A DNA stretch of 64,000 bases from Erythrocercus mccallii (GCA_013397435.1 VZRG01001504.1:62001-126000); one strand, 5' to 3'; counted from the first letter of the stretch, positions 26,501 to 39,610 are shown. Numbers and translations are program-made. Notes: a model not told the origin generated them from the sequence alone.

Positions 26501-26890
26501 GAAGCATTCAGTATGGATCAGCTGCAAAACTATCACATGGTGGATAGCTGTAACCTGACTGAGATGAGATCATAGAAGTATTAATCTTCCAACTAGCTTT
26601 TTAGATGGACATTTGGGCTATAGCCCATCTGTCTGAGGCACTCATGGTCTTCATCACACATAGATGACTACTCACAGAACAATGAGTTATGTACTCTATA
26701 AGCTGTGGAAGATGACTCTAATACATACTATATTTCTAAATGTACAGTTACAGTTAATAGAAGAATAGCATTGCTATTCCTACTTGGATTTCAAATTTCA
26801 AGAATAACATTTCAGTTCAAACTTTTGCATTAAAATTTGTATTTGTACATTTCTAAAATACTCCCAAATGACAGCTTCATTCTGGGCTCC
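20501..26890. other. intergenic flank upstream of MAP3K4, no gene seen
   Basis: AT-rich sequence beyond the CpG island. The open frames are short, lack splice-site support and resemble no protein I know on either strand. I see no RNA gene and no repeat I can name. Distal enhancers may be present but cannot be read from sequence alone. Confidence 0.6.
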
Positions 26891-26899
26891 CCATCACAA

Positions 26900-27365
26900 A
26901 AGAGATAAGGACATGCAGGAGTGAGTTCAGCAAAGAACCACAAATGTAGTGAAGGGTGTGGAGCATGTGAGATCTGAGGAGAGGAGCTGGAGTTCAGTCT
27001 GGAGAAGAGAAGGCTCAGGAAAGATCTTACCAATGTGTATAAATACTTGATGGGACAGAGTAAAGCAGGTGGAGCCAGGCTCTTCGCAGTGGTGTCCTGT
27101 GAAAGGACAAGAAGCAGTGGATAAACCATGAAAATTTCTGTCTAAACTTGAGAAAAATTGTCCTTATTGTGAGAGTGGTCAAACAACGGCACGGGTTGCT
27201 CAGAGAGGTTGTGGAATCACCATCCTTAGAGATATTCAAAACCCAAGTGGTTGTGGCCCTGAGGAGCCTGCTCTTGCTCACCCTGCTTTAGGCAGAGGGT
27301 TGAGATGAGGTGATCTCCTGGGGAACCTGTCCACCTCAGCCACTCTGTGGCTGATCTCATAAATA
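26900..27365 (+). mobile_element. CR1 LINE 3' end
   Basis: Contains the CR1 series in sense order: 'ctggagaagagaaggctcag', a 'tataaatacttgatgggaca' stretch, 'tgagagtggtcaaacaacgg', 'ggttgctcagagaggttgtg', 'gatattcaaaacccaagtgg', then a 'gaggtgatctcctgg' tail. 5'-truncated and moderately diverged. Apparent open frames on the opposite strand are by-products. Confidence 0.88.
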
Positions 27366-29750
27366 CTTTTGAGTTACAAGCAATCTCTTAAACAGGAAGT
27401 TCCCTAGGAAACACAACAGTTTAAAAGCGCACAGCACCAAAAACTTATGGTACTATTTATAGTCTTGTTGCAAATTGTGGTAATTTTAAATTAATGAATT
27501 TTTAATAAAGAATGATTGTCAGTAAGAATTAAACTCTTCTAAAATATATCATTCACAATGCTGTTAAGTAGACATTCCTGCCTACTAAATTGTAACCTTC
27601 TGTCAGAAGAAGGTGCGCAATACAAAATATGTGGGTATAACCACAGCTTTATGAACATCTTCCTTTCCAAAATTGTGCCATTTCCAACCAAGGTTTTAAA
27701 TCAAGACCAACAAGACTGCCTTTTTTAAAAAAATTATGTTATACTTGAACCACATAGCTTGTTTTAAGAAACATCTAAAAAACAATTAACGTTAACCATG
27801 CTTTTGTATTTTAAGTGGTGCAGAATCCTGATACTCAAATTGTATAAATTTATATCTTTGCATTTTACATGTCAAATAAACCAAGCCTGTCATTATTTGG
27901 TTGTGGTCAACTTTGCTGCTCTGCAAAAAGTGAATGTGACACCCATAAGCATTTGTACAAAGCCAGATTCAGAAAAGCTTAGACTCCTCTGATTTCAGCA
28001 GTTGTTTTTCTCAGGGAGATTTACCCAACTAAAAGACAATGGCTCTGTGTTATTCCCTTTTCATGGCACTGTACCTCAGCTGAGCTTTCTGATATATTTT
28101 AAGTATCACACTACCTGTATTTGAAAATAACCTATAAGCATGTTTAGCATGGCAAGTACATCAGATCTATTTATATCACCATTATTTTTCAGATATATTT
28201 CATGCTATGTTTTTTGCAGCTATTCCAGCTCTCCTTGTGTTATACACAACAGCCTGCCAGCCACGGTGTTAAGAGGATTCAACCGTGAATGGATCTCTCT
28301 CCCTGAAGTAACTAGCTCAGGTAGACTTCAGGAAGTGATGTTTTGCCTGCCTCATCACTTGTCTAAAAAGGATAAGGACAGAGCTATCAGAATTACTCTG
28401 ATGTAATGCAGTGAGTATGTGTGTCCTAGAAAGTCTCAAGCTGTAGGTGTCACATCATCACAGAGTCTTGTTTCCTGTGAACTGCCAAATGATCTTTATT
28501 TGAATTTAAAATATTTTTGCCTGAGAAAGCAGTAACAAGCAAACGGCCTATTAAATATACCACAGAATGTCTTTCCTATTTGATCACCAGCATTTTGGGA
28601 ACTAAAAGTGAACTGACAAGTTTTCCTCATATTATACATTTTGCAATTTTTAGCACAAACCAGAAGTGAATCTGATTGCCAGCTTGACATTCATGGAGTC
28701 TTGTATTTGTGCACAGATATGAAAGGTCAGTACAAAAGGGTTGTACTCATATTGGCCATCAGAGTCTTAGAAGATGATTATGAAAATGTGGCTGTGGGCA
28801 TATAAAAATAATCTGAAATTTACTATTTAAATGTACAGTTTGTGTACTGTAGAGAGACATAATCAGGCATTTTACCTACAAGATGTTTACAAAGCAAGTC
28901 TGCTAGGTTTTCTAACAGCATCTTTGTGACATATTTATTCATTTTTTAAATTTTATTTTATTTTTATTTCATTTAATTTTAATTTGTAAATGTAATATTT
29001 CTGTTGTAGAATATTGGGTCATGTTTAAGAAATATATAATAAATACAATTACAGCCATAACAGGGAACATCTAAGTGTGATATTTAGTGGTAAGTTCTGT
29101 TAGTAATCATAGTTATAACCAGCAGATATAAAAATGGTGGAGCAGCAGAAACAAGAGGATGTTGTAGGTATTGCCATACTGGTGTAACTTGAGCCTTACA
29201 TTAACCTGGATTAAGTATTCATTTACCAGTGGTTGCTTGCACTGAATTTAAGTGATTTTTTTTGCAAAGTAAGAAGTCTGTCTTAAAAATAACTGATTTG
29301 CGTTTAGATTATGTAATTTATTATGGTGCCTTTATGAATCACATTTCTCACCTCTGCATACTTGGATTACATGGCACTTTATTACAAAGCATTCTCCTTG
29401 AGAGTGATCTTTATTTCTGTGCAATCTGACAAGCTGAAAAAGATTTTCCTGGTGTATTTATAGTGGGGTAAACTGACAGAGCTGTAAATATAACTCTAGT
29501 ATTGCTTATGAGCATAATTGAATCTCTTCCCATTGCAACATAAAACTATAATAATGCGTGCATTTTTTTACCAGTGTAACTACATCAATAATAGGGTTGC
29601 TACTGCCATAAGTTATAGTTATAGTCATTAGCTTACTGTGAAAGTGTCATTTATTGTGCTTACAAGAAGGAAAAAAGTTTATTCTTGTCAATAAACAAAG
29701 TCACAGTTTCAGTGCCAGAACGATACATCTTTTTTTCTTTGCCAAGGGCA
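27366..29750. other. intergenic, no gene seen
   Basis: AT-rich unique-looking sequence with a T/A-rich low-complexity stretch at about 28,930-28,990. No exon, RNA gene or recognisable element was found. Confidence 0.6.
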
Positions 29751-29751
29751 A

Positions 29752-30250
29752 GGGGCTCTCTGAGGAGCAGGTTGCACGGCTGAGCTGTTGAACGCTTGTC
29801 CAGCTGCATGCTTCCCTTCAGCCAAATATATTATCAGAGCATCCAGATTCTTTGACTATAAACAAAAGCACATGCATGTACTTTTTAGTGCCACTAGCAA
29901 CCCTTGATGTTCGAGGTTCATATTTCCTTAAAGTGCTAGATTAGAAATTTTTCCAACTCCCTAGCCTCCATCCATACAAGATAATTAATACTAACAATTT
30001 CAGTCTAAGTCAAGGTCTTTAAACCAAGGTGGTCTGATTTTCATTTTCTGTTTAAAATGGAAAGGCACAGAGGTAAATGCAATGTTTAGTATCCATGAAC
30101 ACCTTTGCAAGGGTAGATAGGTATGCATTTAATCTGCATTTGGTAGGGCTAAAGCTTAAATAGAACACTGGCAAAATCCAAAAGCTGCAAATTTAGCAGT
30201 GACTGGGCAAGAAATCTCTGTGGTTTTGCAGGAGGCTGAAGTTGCAGCAG
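29752..30250 (+). repeat. ancient duplication copy A, block 1
   Basis: Aligns by eye, same strand, with 57,618-58,140. Shared landmarks in order are a 'ccagctgca' site followed by 'atattatca-agca', 'ttgact-t-aac-aaag', and later 'tatgcatt-aat-tgca' followed by 'gggctaaa-cttaaa'. Divergence is high and there are small gaps, so percent identity needs a real alignment. No protein signature. Confidence 0.65.
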
Positions 30251-30740
30251 AAGGCCAGGCTTGTCCTAGGCCAGCTCATGTTTGCTGCAGGCTGCCTTGC
30301 TCCTGGTCTGTGGTGTGCTGACCTGCCAGGAGCCCCAGGGGAGTTGTGCTGCTGAGCTTCTGCTCATCTCTCCTTTGCACAAGGCTCCATCCCTCCCTCC
30401 GCGGGTCGTGGCAGAGTGCGTGGCTCGAACTGACTTTTGGGGTGCTGTGGGGTGAGTCACACCCACGCCACAAGCTGGGTGGTATCTGCAAGGGTAGGGC
30501 AGACACAGTGTGACAGGCAAGGCTCTGCCTCTGGTTGGACATCAGCACTCAGCCACAAGGAGAAAGCCCAGAAGGAATTGTTCAGGGACTCTGGTTCTTC
30601 CGTCCCGGCTGTCTGGTACACTTGGAGGAGCATTCAAGTTACACCTGTTTAGGGAAGGTGTAACCTCTGACTTGGGCTGTCGAGCTGGCTCAACAAGCAG
30701 GAACGGGTCAGGGTGATGCAAGCCCTGCCCTTGCCCTTCC
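30251..30740. other. GC-rich segment inside duplication copy A
   Basis: About 490 bases of markedly GC-rich sequence lying between alignable blocks 1 and 3 of copy A. The corresponding part of copy B (58,140-58,410) is shorter and unlike it, so this may be an insertion into copy A or a deletion in B. No element family is recognisable; open frames on both strands are GC-driven. Confidence 0.4.
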
Positions 30741-31019
30741 CTGTCAGACTATTTGTTTCCTCAAAGGTATCAAGCAAACTCTGAAGCTTTTAAGCAGGAG
30801 GAAGGGTTAAAGAAACACGCAAGCATCGAGAGCTGCAGAGAAAAATAACCTGGCATTATTTTTACAGAAATGCATTTAGTCAATTTATTAAGGCAAAAGG
30901 ATGCCCCTGTAAAGAAAAACATGTAGCTCACAAGAGTAAGCAGAAATTAGAACAGGTATTTGATGAAAGACTGCTGAACCAATAGATATTGTAATAGATA
31001 TTATGGTACTAGAACAAAT

Positions 31020-31480
31020 TTGTTAATTTTCAGCAAAGATCAGTTTGCAGTAGAAAGGGATGCTGGAAGGATTTTATAGAAGAGAAATTTGCTAATCTGC
31101 ACTGTTTAAAAGGCCAGTAAATTCCCCATGTATGAATTTGGCTTCCAGGTGTTTCCAGGAAAAATACAATAGCGAATGAAGGGTACTTTGTCCACATAAA
31201 TACATTTGCAAGGGCTCTTAGACATGAGAAAGTCACCAGCTCTTGTGACACTGATTGCTTAAAAATGGGTCATTTCAAGGGAATGATGAGAAATGATGAG
31301 ACAATAAACCATTCTTGCAGGAAGTCTCAGGCAGTAGCAACATTGGCCAAGTTTAAAATTTGCTGGGGAGTAGAATCTAAGGACGTACTAAAACATATTG
31401 GGCTTAAGGTTACAACTGAACAAGCAATCTATTATTTTCATTTCGCTGGACAAAGTTAGACCCATGTTCTGCTTATGACC
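31020..31480 (+). repeat. ancient duplication copy A, block 3
   Basis: Aligns with 58,565-59,020 on the same strand. The clearest stretch is 'gttacaactgaacaagcaat' at 31,409-31,428 against 'gttacaattggacaaacagc' at 58,930-58,949, with matching flanks: 'atttgctgggga' before and 'ggacaaagttag' after, against 'atttgctggaga' and 'tgacaacattag'. A further match is the 'gtttcca-gaaaa' region at about 31,150 and 58,685. A fainter block 2 may lie at 30,745-30,850 against 58,410-58,515. Confidence 0.7.
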
Positions 31481-31499
31481 TGCTTTTAAAATTCCAAAA

Positions 31500-34000
31500 C
31501 AACAAAAAAACTCCTCCCAAATGCGTCACAAATTTGAATTACTTGTACAAAACATTCATCAGACAAGTTCATGCTAATGCCTGTTGTAAGAATTGCTCAG
31601 AGTATTTGACATTTTTGACACGATATTTGTGTGCTGCGTGACACTCACGATGTGTGTCTGCTCTATGAGCAAGTGTCTCACTCAGAAGGTTGTTGCTGTT
31701 CTGCCGTGGGCTGACGGTCAGCCCTGCACAGGGGAGGCACTGTGCTCCCCTCACGTCAAGTTTGTGAAGACAAAGGAAGGTGGGAGATGAATGGTGCCTC
31801 GGTCCTCTGCTGCTCTGTCTCCTCACTGTTGACATTTCCATTTGTGATTAAAGAGAATTCAGCTACTGTTGTAACAGACACTTAGGCAGATAGATGAAGA
31901 AATTCCCTTGCCTCAGAGCATTGGGAATTTTTTAAGTCACAGCTCCGGGAACCGTGACAATTAGAGGTAAATGCAAACTCAGATTAAATTATTGTCTTCG
32001 GGTTTGTAGAAAAGCTCTTGAAGACATGATCCAGAAATATTCTGAAGTTTCAGTAAGCAAAAAAGAGTGAAAATAAAAAAGGATTTACATATACTTAGGC
32101 CAGCCTTTTCATTTGGGGACCTGAATCATGACTTCTGAATGCCTGGATTAGCAATTCTGTATTTAGCAGTGACCAAAATATTCAAAAATAGCTTCTCACT
32201 ATTTGTGCAGTCTATATTTATGCTTGGTAAAAGCCATCTAAGCTGCTAAAAAAAGAAACACAGACCTTGCCAGTTAACAGGGCATGTCAACCAAAATCAA
32301 TATGCAACATTGCCACTTGGATCTGAAGTTGTCTTCTGTTGCCTCTCAGCAGCAGCGGAGACTGACAGGAGCTACTCTGAGACACTCCTCCTCTTCTTCT
32401 ATCACTTATCCTTTAAGTGTGATGCATAAAGCAACAGTATTCAAACTGATTGCACTTCCAAAAGGGCAGGATCACCAGGCAAAAACTTTATTTCTTTTTG
32501 AAGTGAAAAAAAACTGTGATCTCAGAAACCATGTATTTGGGAAACTGTAGAAGGTTTTCCTGATTGAGAACAGACCAGACAAGCCTTAACCAGTTACCTG
32601 CTTTTCCTGCTCTTTTCTGCCCAGGTCTGATTTATTTGTTGAATTTATCCAGTCACATATGTCTTATATTTCAGATAGTTCTTCCTTTGGGACAGAAAAC
32701 ACCATTTACTTTTTTTTTTTTTTTTTAATAACAATGCTGGATAATCTGACTGAAGTTTTTCACTTCCTATACTGTAAGTGTTAAATAAATAACAATTTTG
32801 GCCAATTCCTAGTCCCACCTAACTCCTTTTGGACTACTGTAGCCCAAAGCTATTAATAAGCAAATGAAGCAATTTTGTCAGGCTTCTCTCTGGAAGAAAA
32901 GAAGTTTTAAAGTTGACATCTGGAGTGATACAGGTAAATTTTCTTATCGTTCATATGTCCCTCCTTATGTACTTTAGATATAAATTAACACTATTATGTT
33001 AAAAATGTGCCCCTCCTTTTCTGTTTTGTCAGCCTCTACACTATAGAAACTCCTTACAACTCCTCCAGTACAAATCCCAAATATGTGTACTGTAATGTCC
33101 AGAATCAGAACCTGTCCAACACTTCCTCAGAGTAGCAACCCGCCTCTCTCACCTGAGTATGGCTTGTGCAAGTGCCAGCCACTCCCAGCTGCACCTCCAC
33201 AGGGCACTGGCTCTTCCCTGAGTGCTAACCCAGGAGAGCAGGACAGACCATCGGTAGGTCCCTCATTGTATTGATCAGGGCAAAAAACCCCCTCTAACCC
33301 ACAAACAAAAAAAATGTAGAAAAAGAGGATTTGCAGTGCTTTAATCAGAACAAGGAGTCCTTGTGGGAAGCTCTCTTTCTCCAAGATAAAACTGAGAAAT
33401 ATTGCAATACTCTGGCCCCTAAACAAGCCTGTGCCCGTGCTGTTGCCTCAGAGACACTATGATGGAAATTTCTCCATGTCTCGTTTTCATTTTAAGTAAC
33501 TTATTTTGCCTAGAATTCCTGTGTGTGCTTCCTTTCTAAAGCTTGTATCATCCTGTTTCCATGGTGCAAAACTCATATGTTGTGTTATTTGCTATTTATT
33601 GCTATCTGTACATACCCATATGGATATGTTATCTACACTTTAATAGGATGTGTTTGTAAAATACACTGGCATGTGCAACTCTGGTAATGAATCTAAAGAT
33701 GAACAGATTTAAAACTATGCCCAAGGTGGTTTGGATTACTGTATTTGCCAAAAGTAGCTGGCTGTGCTGTGATGTTTTAATAGCTCCTGCATGGCAGATT
33801 CTTGCACATTATTCAATAGACCTTAACTTTTCATTAAGTATACACAAGAAGGACATGGAAACATCTCTGATTTTTATCTCTCTAGTGTCCTCCAGGAATC
33901 AGCTACCGTTATTCTGGTTTGTGTGGGAGAAATGATCTTAGCATCACTCCATATTACACCATTTGTGTATCAGTGAGAGGTTAAGATACACTGATTTATT
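31500..34000. other. intergenic, no gene seen
   Basis: Mostly AT-rich sequence separating duplication blocks 3 and 4 in copy A. The equivalent spacer in copy B is only about 300 bases, so most of this has been inserted in A or lost in B. It includes a T-run near 32,710. No exon or known repeat recognised. Confidence 0.5.
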
Positions 34001-34003
34001 CTA

Positions 34004-34043
34004 TCGGTGTTAGAAACTACATTTCGGTGTTAGAAACTACAAT
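34004..34043 (+). repeat. 20-bp direct tandem duplication
   Basis: Two adjacent 20-base units, the first tcggtgttagaaactacatt, matching at 18 or more positions. Consistent with a recent small duplication. Confidence 0.95.
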
Positions 34044-34410
34044 TATGTGCAAAATGAACTATGCAATGACCATGCAATGTGACCTGCCAGAGCAAGTCCT
34101 TCTGCATCAGTTCCTCCAAAGTTCTGTAACCTGAGAAGCTGCATTTCTTTCACACTTTTCCCCTTTTCTCAGAGTCAGTAAGCTGTGCCATCAGCAAGAC
34201 ACTGAAGCAAACAGGCCTGAGCTGTGCAAAAAATAAAAGGGGTTTTCTGTCCTTCTATGGGTTCTGTCTCTGTAGAATTGGAATCCTGCCCATCAGTCAA
34301 CATTCACACCAGCTATCTAGGTAGCCACATGTGATGTCCCACCCTTTCAGGATTATCTAAAAAATATAAGTACGATTTTTTTCAGTTGAGCTCCTTCAGC
34401 TTAATGCTTA

Positions 34411-34492
34411 GAAATAGAGAGATAGATAGATGAGATGATAGATAGATAGAGATAGAGATAGAGATAGAGATAGAGATAGAGATAGAGGACAG
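34411..34492 (+). repeat. GATA/GATAGA microsatellite
   Basis: About 80 bases of gata units passing into repeated agagat units, with few interruptions. It lies within the expanded spacer of duplication copy A and has no equivalent in copy B. Confidence 0.97.
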
Positions 34493-34559
34493 AGATATGT
34501 ATTTACATACACACATATGTATGGTTTTAGCTGTGTAGAAACTGCAAACTAGATATAAA

Positions 34560-35030
34560 GAATTGCAAAATACTTGGTTGTACTTTGTTTTGGTATTTGC
34601 GTATTCAGTAGTTCAGTCAGGTTAAATAAAGACAAAAAAAACTTTATTAATGGTGATGGCTATTGCACTACTCAGTTGCCTAAGAAATGCTTTAGAGTGA
34701 AATGCAGAACTCACATGTTCATCCTGAGGATTTAAAAAATGTGATTATACTAACACAGTCTGTTTGTCAGTCCATCTTCCAACCCTGTATCCAGCAGAAA
34801 AAGTCACAGTGAGCACAGTGAAGCATGGAAAAAAATATGTAAAAGGTCCTTGCTAGTGTTACATTTGTGCATCTGTGGGGACAAGCATGACAGTTAGCCA
34901 AGAGCCCTGAACACTCAATTTCTCCTTTGAGAGAAACTGTGTTCACAGTTTTTTCTCTACAAAGATGCCTCTGAACTTGGATTCTTTCCTGTGACACTGA
35001 ATGCCAGTTTGTTCCTTGAAAAGAAGGCGA
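34560..35030 (+). repeat. ancient duplication copy A, block 4
   Basis: Aligns with 59,320-59,745. The best stretch is cctctgaacttggattcttt at 34,968-34,987, which differs at one base from 59,693-59,712. The preceding 'agtttttctctaca' and 'aaaagtcacagt-ga' sites also agree in order and spacing. Minus-strand open frames at the two copies share the pattern ERIQ-QR--CREK--N, which follows from this homology; no protein family is recognised. Confidence 0.8.
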
Positions 35031-35799
35031 TTTAAAAGGCCATAAAACTAGAAGGACTTCTGGATAGACAGGCAATTAGAACAAAAGGAAGTTTGCATTA
35101 TTAATAGAGGCTGAACTTCCTACTCCATTTCAGTATGTGCACGACATAATTTTATTTCTGTTCAATAATTTCATTTGTTTGCAATGCCCTTCTTGTGTCC
35201 TAAAGACTCCTCTCCATGTAAAACTAAATAGCTATTAGAATGGCAGGAGGATGCTCTCATCAAAATTGCATGACTCATCTTTTTTTTTTTTTTATCTGCA
35301 CTAACATATGACCCAGAAAACTGGCTGAAAGTGTAGTAGCCTTCTCTGCCATTCTTGATATTTGTGAAGTGTTTGCAAACTTGTTTGCAACTTTTTTGGT
35401 TTTACTGCTTGTGTTGGACCCCTCAGTTCTCTGTCCCTTTTTTCTTTACTGCTTATCCCTGGTGGAGGAACAGCCTGAGGCAGAGCTGGCTCCGGCAGCT
35501 CAGGCTGAATATAAGGCCCTTTCTTGCTCATCAGTGGAACGGATGGATGGGCTCATTGGTTCAGCTCATTCACCAAACATCCTGGTCAGAGCAGCCTGTC
35601 AGACTCCAGGAGCTGCAGTTCTGCACTCAGCCAGGAGAAGTTGCACCTTTCTCTGTGTCCATCTAAATGCATCACACGGTGAGCCCAAGTCATTTTCCTC
35701 CAACCCTATCACAAACCAAGTAAAAGCCAGGCTCGCTGTAGGTTTGCTTATCACTCTCCAAGGAAAGATTTTTGCTGCCTGACTTTTTATGGGCAGAGA

Positions 35800-36460
35800 G
35801 AGCCAGCTGGGGCCGCCCAGAGAGAGAGACAAGCCTGGGTGAGCCATGCTGGGGCAGGAGCCAAGGGACCAGCAGCAGCAGCAGGACACTGGAAGAAAAG
35901 ACAATTCACAAAAGGAGACTGTGCCTTCCCACGCTGGGCTGCAGCTGAGGGCTCCATAGCCGTGGCAAGGCCAGACAGGGGTGACTCACCGAGGTGACTC
36001 AGAGGTGACCTGTGATGAACTCGTCTCTGACAGTATCTGCCCTTCTGACCAGAGTTATTATGGATGACCACCTGAGAGGAACAACTGCTGTGGGGAATTC
36101 CTCGATGCTCTGGGGTTGTCTGTGGGGATAGGGAGTCTTCACCTCCCTTTCCCCTTGGCACACATGACCCTGCTGTCTGCTACAGAGCAGCCCTGGCACT
36201 GACTCTGCCTGGTTAAGCTGCCCGTGTGGCCTGAGCCCACAGGCTCTGTGCGGGCAGGGCACTCACTGATCCACTGCTGATAAGCAGAGAGAGGTGTGGC
36301 AGCTCACACCAGCCTGCAAGAGAGCAAGCAGACGTGTGGGAAGCAGTCACACCTCTGGCCATCTGAGGATGGCCTCATCCCTAGCAGCCTGGTAGTCACA
36401 CAGCCAGGGACTGACTGTATGGATGTACCACAGGCACGCCTGCTACTGCTGCACGTCCCA
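35800..36460. other. GC-rich intergenic segment
   Basis: A GC-rich patch with a short (cag)n run at about 35,870-35,884. Overlapping open frames on both strands reflect composition; none has splice support or a recognisable motif. No repeat family identified. Confidence 0.5.
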
Positions 36461-39080
36461 CCGCTCGCTCTCTTCTACTGCCTTAGTCACATCAATCTGC
36501 TCCACAAAAGGGGGAATGAGGTGAACTCTTATTATGAGCTGGATGAAAAGGTTATCCCAGCTGTTTGCTGCTGCCTCATCATCCAGTGCTTTTCCTGCCC
36601 AGCTCTTCTGTTCCATTATGTTGTATGAACAAGAAAACAAACCAGCCCATCAATGGCAGAACGTGGAGGGATGGGTTAATTGTGTGAATAATCTGAGGTG
36701 TGATCTGGTCTCAGGGGCAGCTGAAACATTTTATCTGACTGTGATCTAAATCGGGTTTTATTTGGAAACAGCTGTAATGGCTTGAAAAGTTGCCATTCCC
36801 TAGCTGTCCCTTGCACTGTAGTGATTGCTGCAGGTGACTGCTGCCAATCTATCTTGCTTGTCTGAGTGCAAGGCAGGCAGCTTGGGCTGAGCCCCAGCCC
36901 GTGGGGGCTTTTAAAATCAGCCAGGCAACTTTGTCCAGAGGCTGGCCTGCAGGGCTCAGATGATGTGCTCCTTTAGGAGGATGACCCTCAAAACAGACAG
37001 CTGAAAGCAAATGATCCTACGCTGGCAATAGTATCTTAAAGCACCAAAGCTGTTTGTAATTTGAAAGTTAAGCCATCCTGTTTGGCACTTTAAATTGCAG
37101 ATTATCTGAATTTTCCATGTACATGGAAAGGAATATTTTACTAATTAATCAAAGTATTTTGAAAAATTCAAAACATATTTTGATTTTTTTTTTGGTACAT
37201 AGAGAAGGTTTTTTGGTATGTAGAGAAGGTTTTTTATGTTTGCCCACATATATCCCTGAAAATTTTGAATTTGCACACATTGGATATATAAGAAAAGCTG
37301 CAGCAGACCATCATCTTGGTTTTATTTGCCAAGAAAATCCTCTCTAAATACAGAAATTATTTAAGTTCTTACTACACTGCGATAAGCTTGATGTAAGTAG
37401 CTGTAATATTGTACAGTAATAATATATAGGCCCCTCAGTCAATTTTTGTAGGATCCAGAGAACACTGACATCTTCAAATAATCCCATCTAATTGCTTGCT
37501 CTCATCCATAGGATAACAAATACACATCCCAAACACCAGGAAAAGAAAAAAAAAAGAGATAGAAACAAAACTATTTTTTTACTTTCCCTAAGATATAGCT
37601 CCCAGCCTAGCCTAAAGCACCTCTGATAATATACTAGACCTTTGGGCTTCACAGATCAGGAAAGCATGAGCGAGTACAAAATAAAGTTTTATGACCAAGA
37701 AAGGAGAACTCGCTTTCTACTGAAAACACAGAGGTTCTTTTAAGTTAAACTCCCTTCTACAGTGATCTGGATACAATCATAGAGGCAAGATACTTAAAAT
37801 ACCAGCTGCTCCACATATTCCCTAGGAATACGCCTTGAGGCTCACCAGTAACTCATGTAACCAAAACTCTCAGCAGACAGACAATACTTTTAATTTCTAA
37901 AGCTGGGGACAAGTAAAACCTCACTAATCACAAATCAAGGAAGCAGATAAGCACATGTTGACACCCTTGCTTCACTCACTGGGAGTGCACTGAACACTGC
38001 TTTATGCGAAGTGGGTCATCTGGTGCTGGAGTTCAGCATGTAGGACATGGGATGGCATCCCACAGGGGTGTCTGGACCAGGGGCACCTGCAGAATAGAGC
38101 AGACCCCCTGCTCCTCTGCAGGCTTCCACCAGAGATGGAAAGGCAGGTGGTAAGGCATTGTGACAGGTGCTACGTAAGAAAGATGCACAGAGCTCTTCAA
38201 AGCAAGTGACCAAGGCTGTCAGCCTTGCCACTCTCTTATTCCGTTAACTTGATCAAGATTTTTATATGCTTTCCACTCCATTTTACCTCCAAGGCCCTTT
38301 CTGCTGCCATGCTGAGCTGTACGGCATGAAGCCCTGAGTCCCAGTCACTGCCAGGAGAACTCATAGCAATACTAATCAGGATGACAGTCACAATTAATAA
38401 TAAACAGTTCTTTCAGATCTTGTACAACAAAAGAAAAAAAGAGCTACCAAAGCAATCAAAAACTCCAGGCAAGACTGGAACCTAAAGAAAGCAAACTACA
38501 AAAGTTTAAAAAAACTTTTCTACTTACTGCATATATAATGGCCTGTTCCAGAATTGTGATGTGCCGAACATATAACAGGGTCCAGTGGCTTGGGTGGAGT
38601 GGCAGCGGGAAAAAACAAACTGCAGAAGCAGCAGAAACAGATTTAAAGGTCACCAAGCTCATTCACTTTGGAAAACAAGTGAACACTGCGATATTGTGAA
38701 CAACACTGTGCCTACTGTCTGTTACACCACTCCCCATGAGTGCTATCCTCCTTTTCCACTGCCATTGCAATATATTTATCAGTGGAGAGCTGTGAGACAT
38801 CAGATATCAGAGGAAAAAAGTGCAGAGTAGCAAAGGAAATAGTTTTGCCTACGTGTGCATGGTGGAAGGAAGCTGTGCAGGTACTTGGACTTCATGGAGA
38901 CCATGACTTGCTGCTGGCTCCATATAACGTCAGCCTGAGAATGTATGAGGAGCCGGGTATTGAAATTATTTTTCCTACCCTAATAAAATACATTTAAAAT
39001 AGAAGCTGTGTGTCTAATTTTCCATTTACTTGTCTAATAAAAACTATTGTTTCCTTTCATGTTCCCTACACTAGCTATTT
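36461..39080. other. intergenic, no gene seen
   Basis: Unique-looking sequence without a credible exon. The only structure is the small tandem duplication listed at 37,194. Short open frames lack splice-site or homology support. Confidence 0.55.
37194..37235 (+). repeat. 21-bp direct tandem duplication
   Basis: Two adjacent 21-base units of the form ggta(c/t)(a/g)tagagaaggtttttt, differing at two positions. Confidence 0.93.
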
Positions 39081-39084
39081 TCCA

Positions 39085-39610
39085 GTGCTGAATTTGACTG
39101 GGATAGAGTTGATTTTCTTCACAGTAGCTGGTAAGGGGCTGTGGGTTGGACTTGTGCTGGAAACAGTGCTGATAAGACAGGGATGTTTTGGTTATAGCTG
39201 AGCACAGCTTACACACAGCTGAGGCCTTTTCTGCCTCACAACCCACTCCACCAGTGAGTGGGCTGGGTCTGCACAAGGAGCTGGGAAGGGGCACTGTCAG
39301 GAGAGCTGACCCCAACTGATCACAGGGATACCCCATTATCATATGGTGTCATGCTCAGCATCTAAACATGGGGGAAGAGAGAGCAAGAGGCAACATTCAG
39401 AGTGATGGTGTTTTTCTTCCCAAGTGACCGCTACATGTGACAGAGCCCTGCTTTCCCAGGGACAGCTGCACACCTGCCTGCCCATGGGGAGTGGTGAAAA
39501 AATTCCTTGTTTTGCTTTGCTTGCATGTGTAACTTTACTTGTCAAGCAGTCTTTATCTCAGCCCACAAGTTTTCTCACTTTTACCCTTGTGACTCTATCC
39601 ACCGCCTTAC
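39085..39610 (+). mobile_element. ERVL-type endogenous retrovirus solo LTR, degraded
   Basis: Matches, from memory, the widespread avian ERVL LTR: 'gggatagagttgattttctt', the 'agctgaccccaactgatcac' block, a 'catatggtgtcatgctcagc' stretch, 'gtgtttttcttcccaagtga', 'tgcctgcccatggggagtgg', 'ttccttgttttgctttgctt' and a terminal 'gttttctcacttttac' region. The place where the family carries its TATA box reads catctaaaca, so it appears inactivated. No retroviral coding sequence follows, hence a solo LTR. Exact ends are uncertain by tens of bases. Confidence 0.78.

Noticed and set aside
33560..33580. ccatggtgc, resembling the kringle PWC core
   Set aside because: No kringle codons on either side (no upstream NYC-x-x-P, no downstream Cys spacing).
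34767..35075. Protein-level similarity between minus-strand frames at 34.8-35.1 kb and 59.66-59.9 kb
   Set aside because: The similarity follows from the DNA duplication. The frames share no conserved start, length or known motif, so I do not call a gene family.
35369..35782. 137-codon plus-strand frame with a signal-peptide-like start
   Set aside because: It opens with GTG rather than ATG, has no splice context or recognisable domain, and lies in a locally GC-rich area with competing frames.
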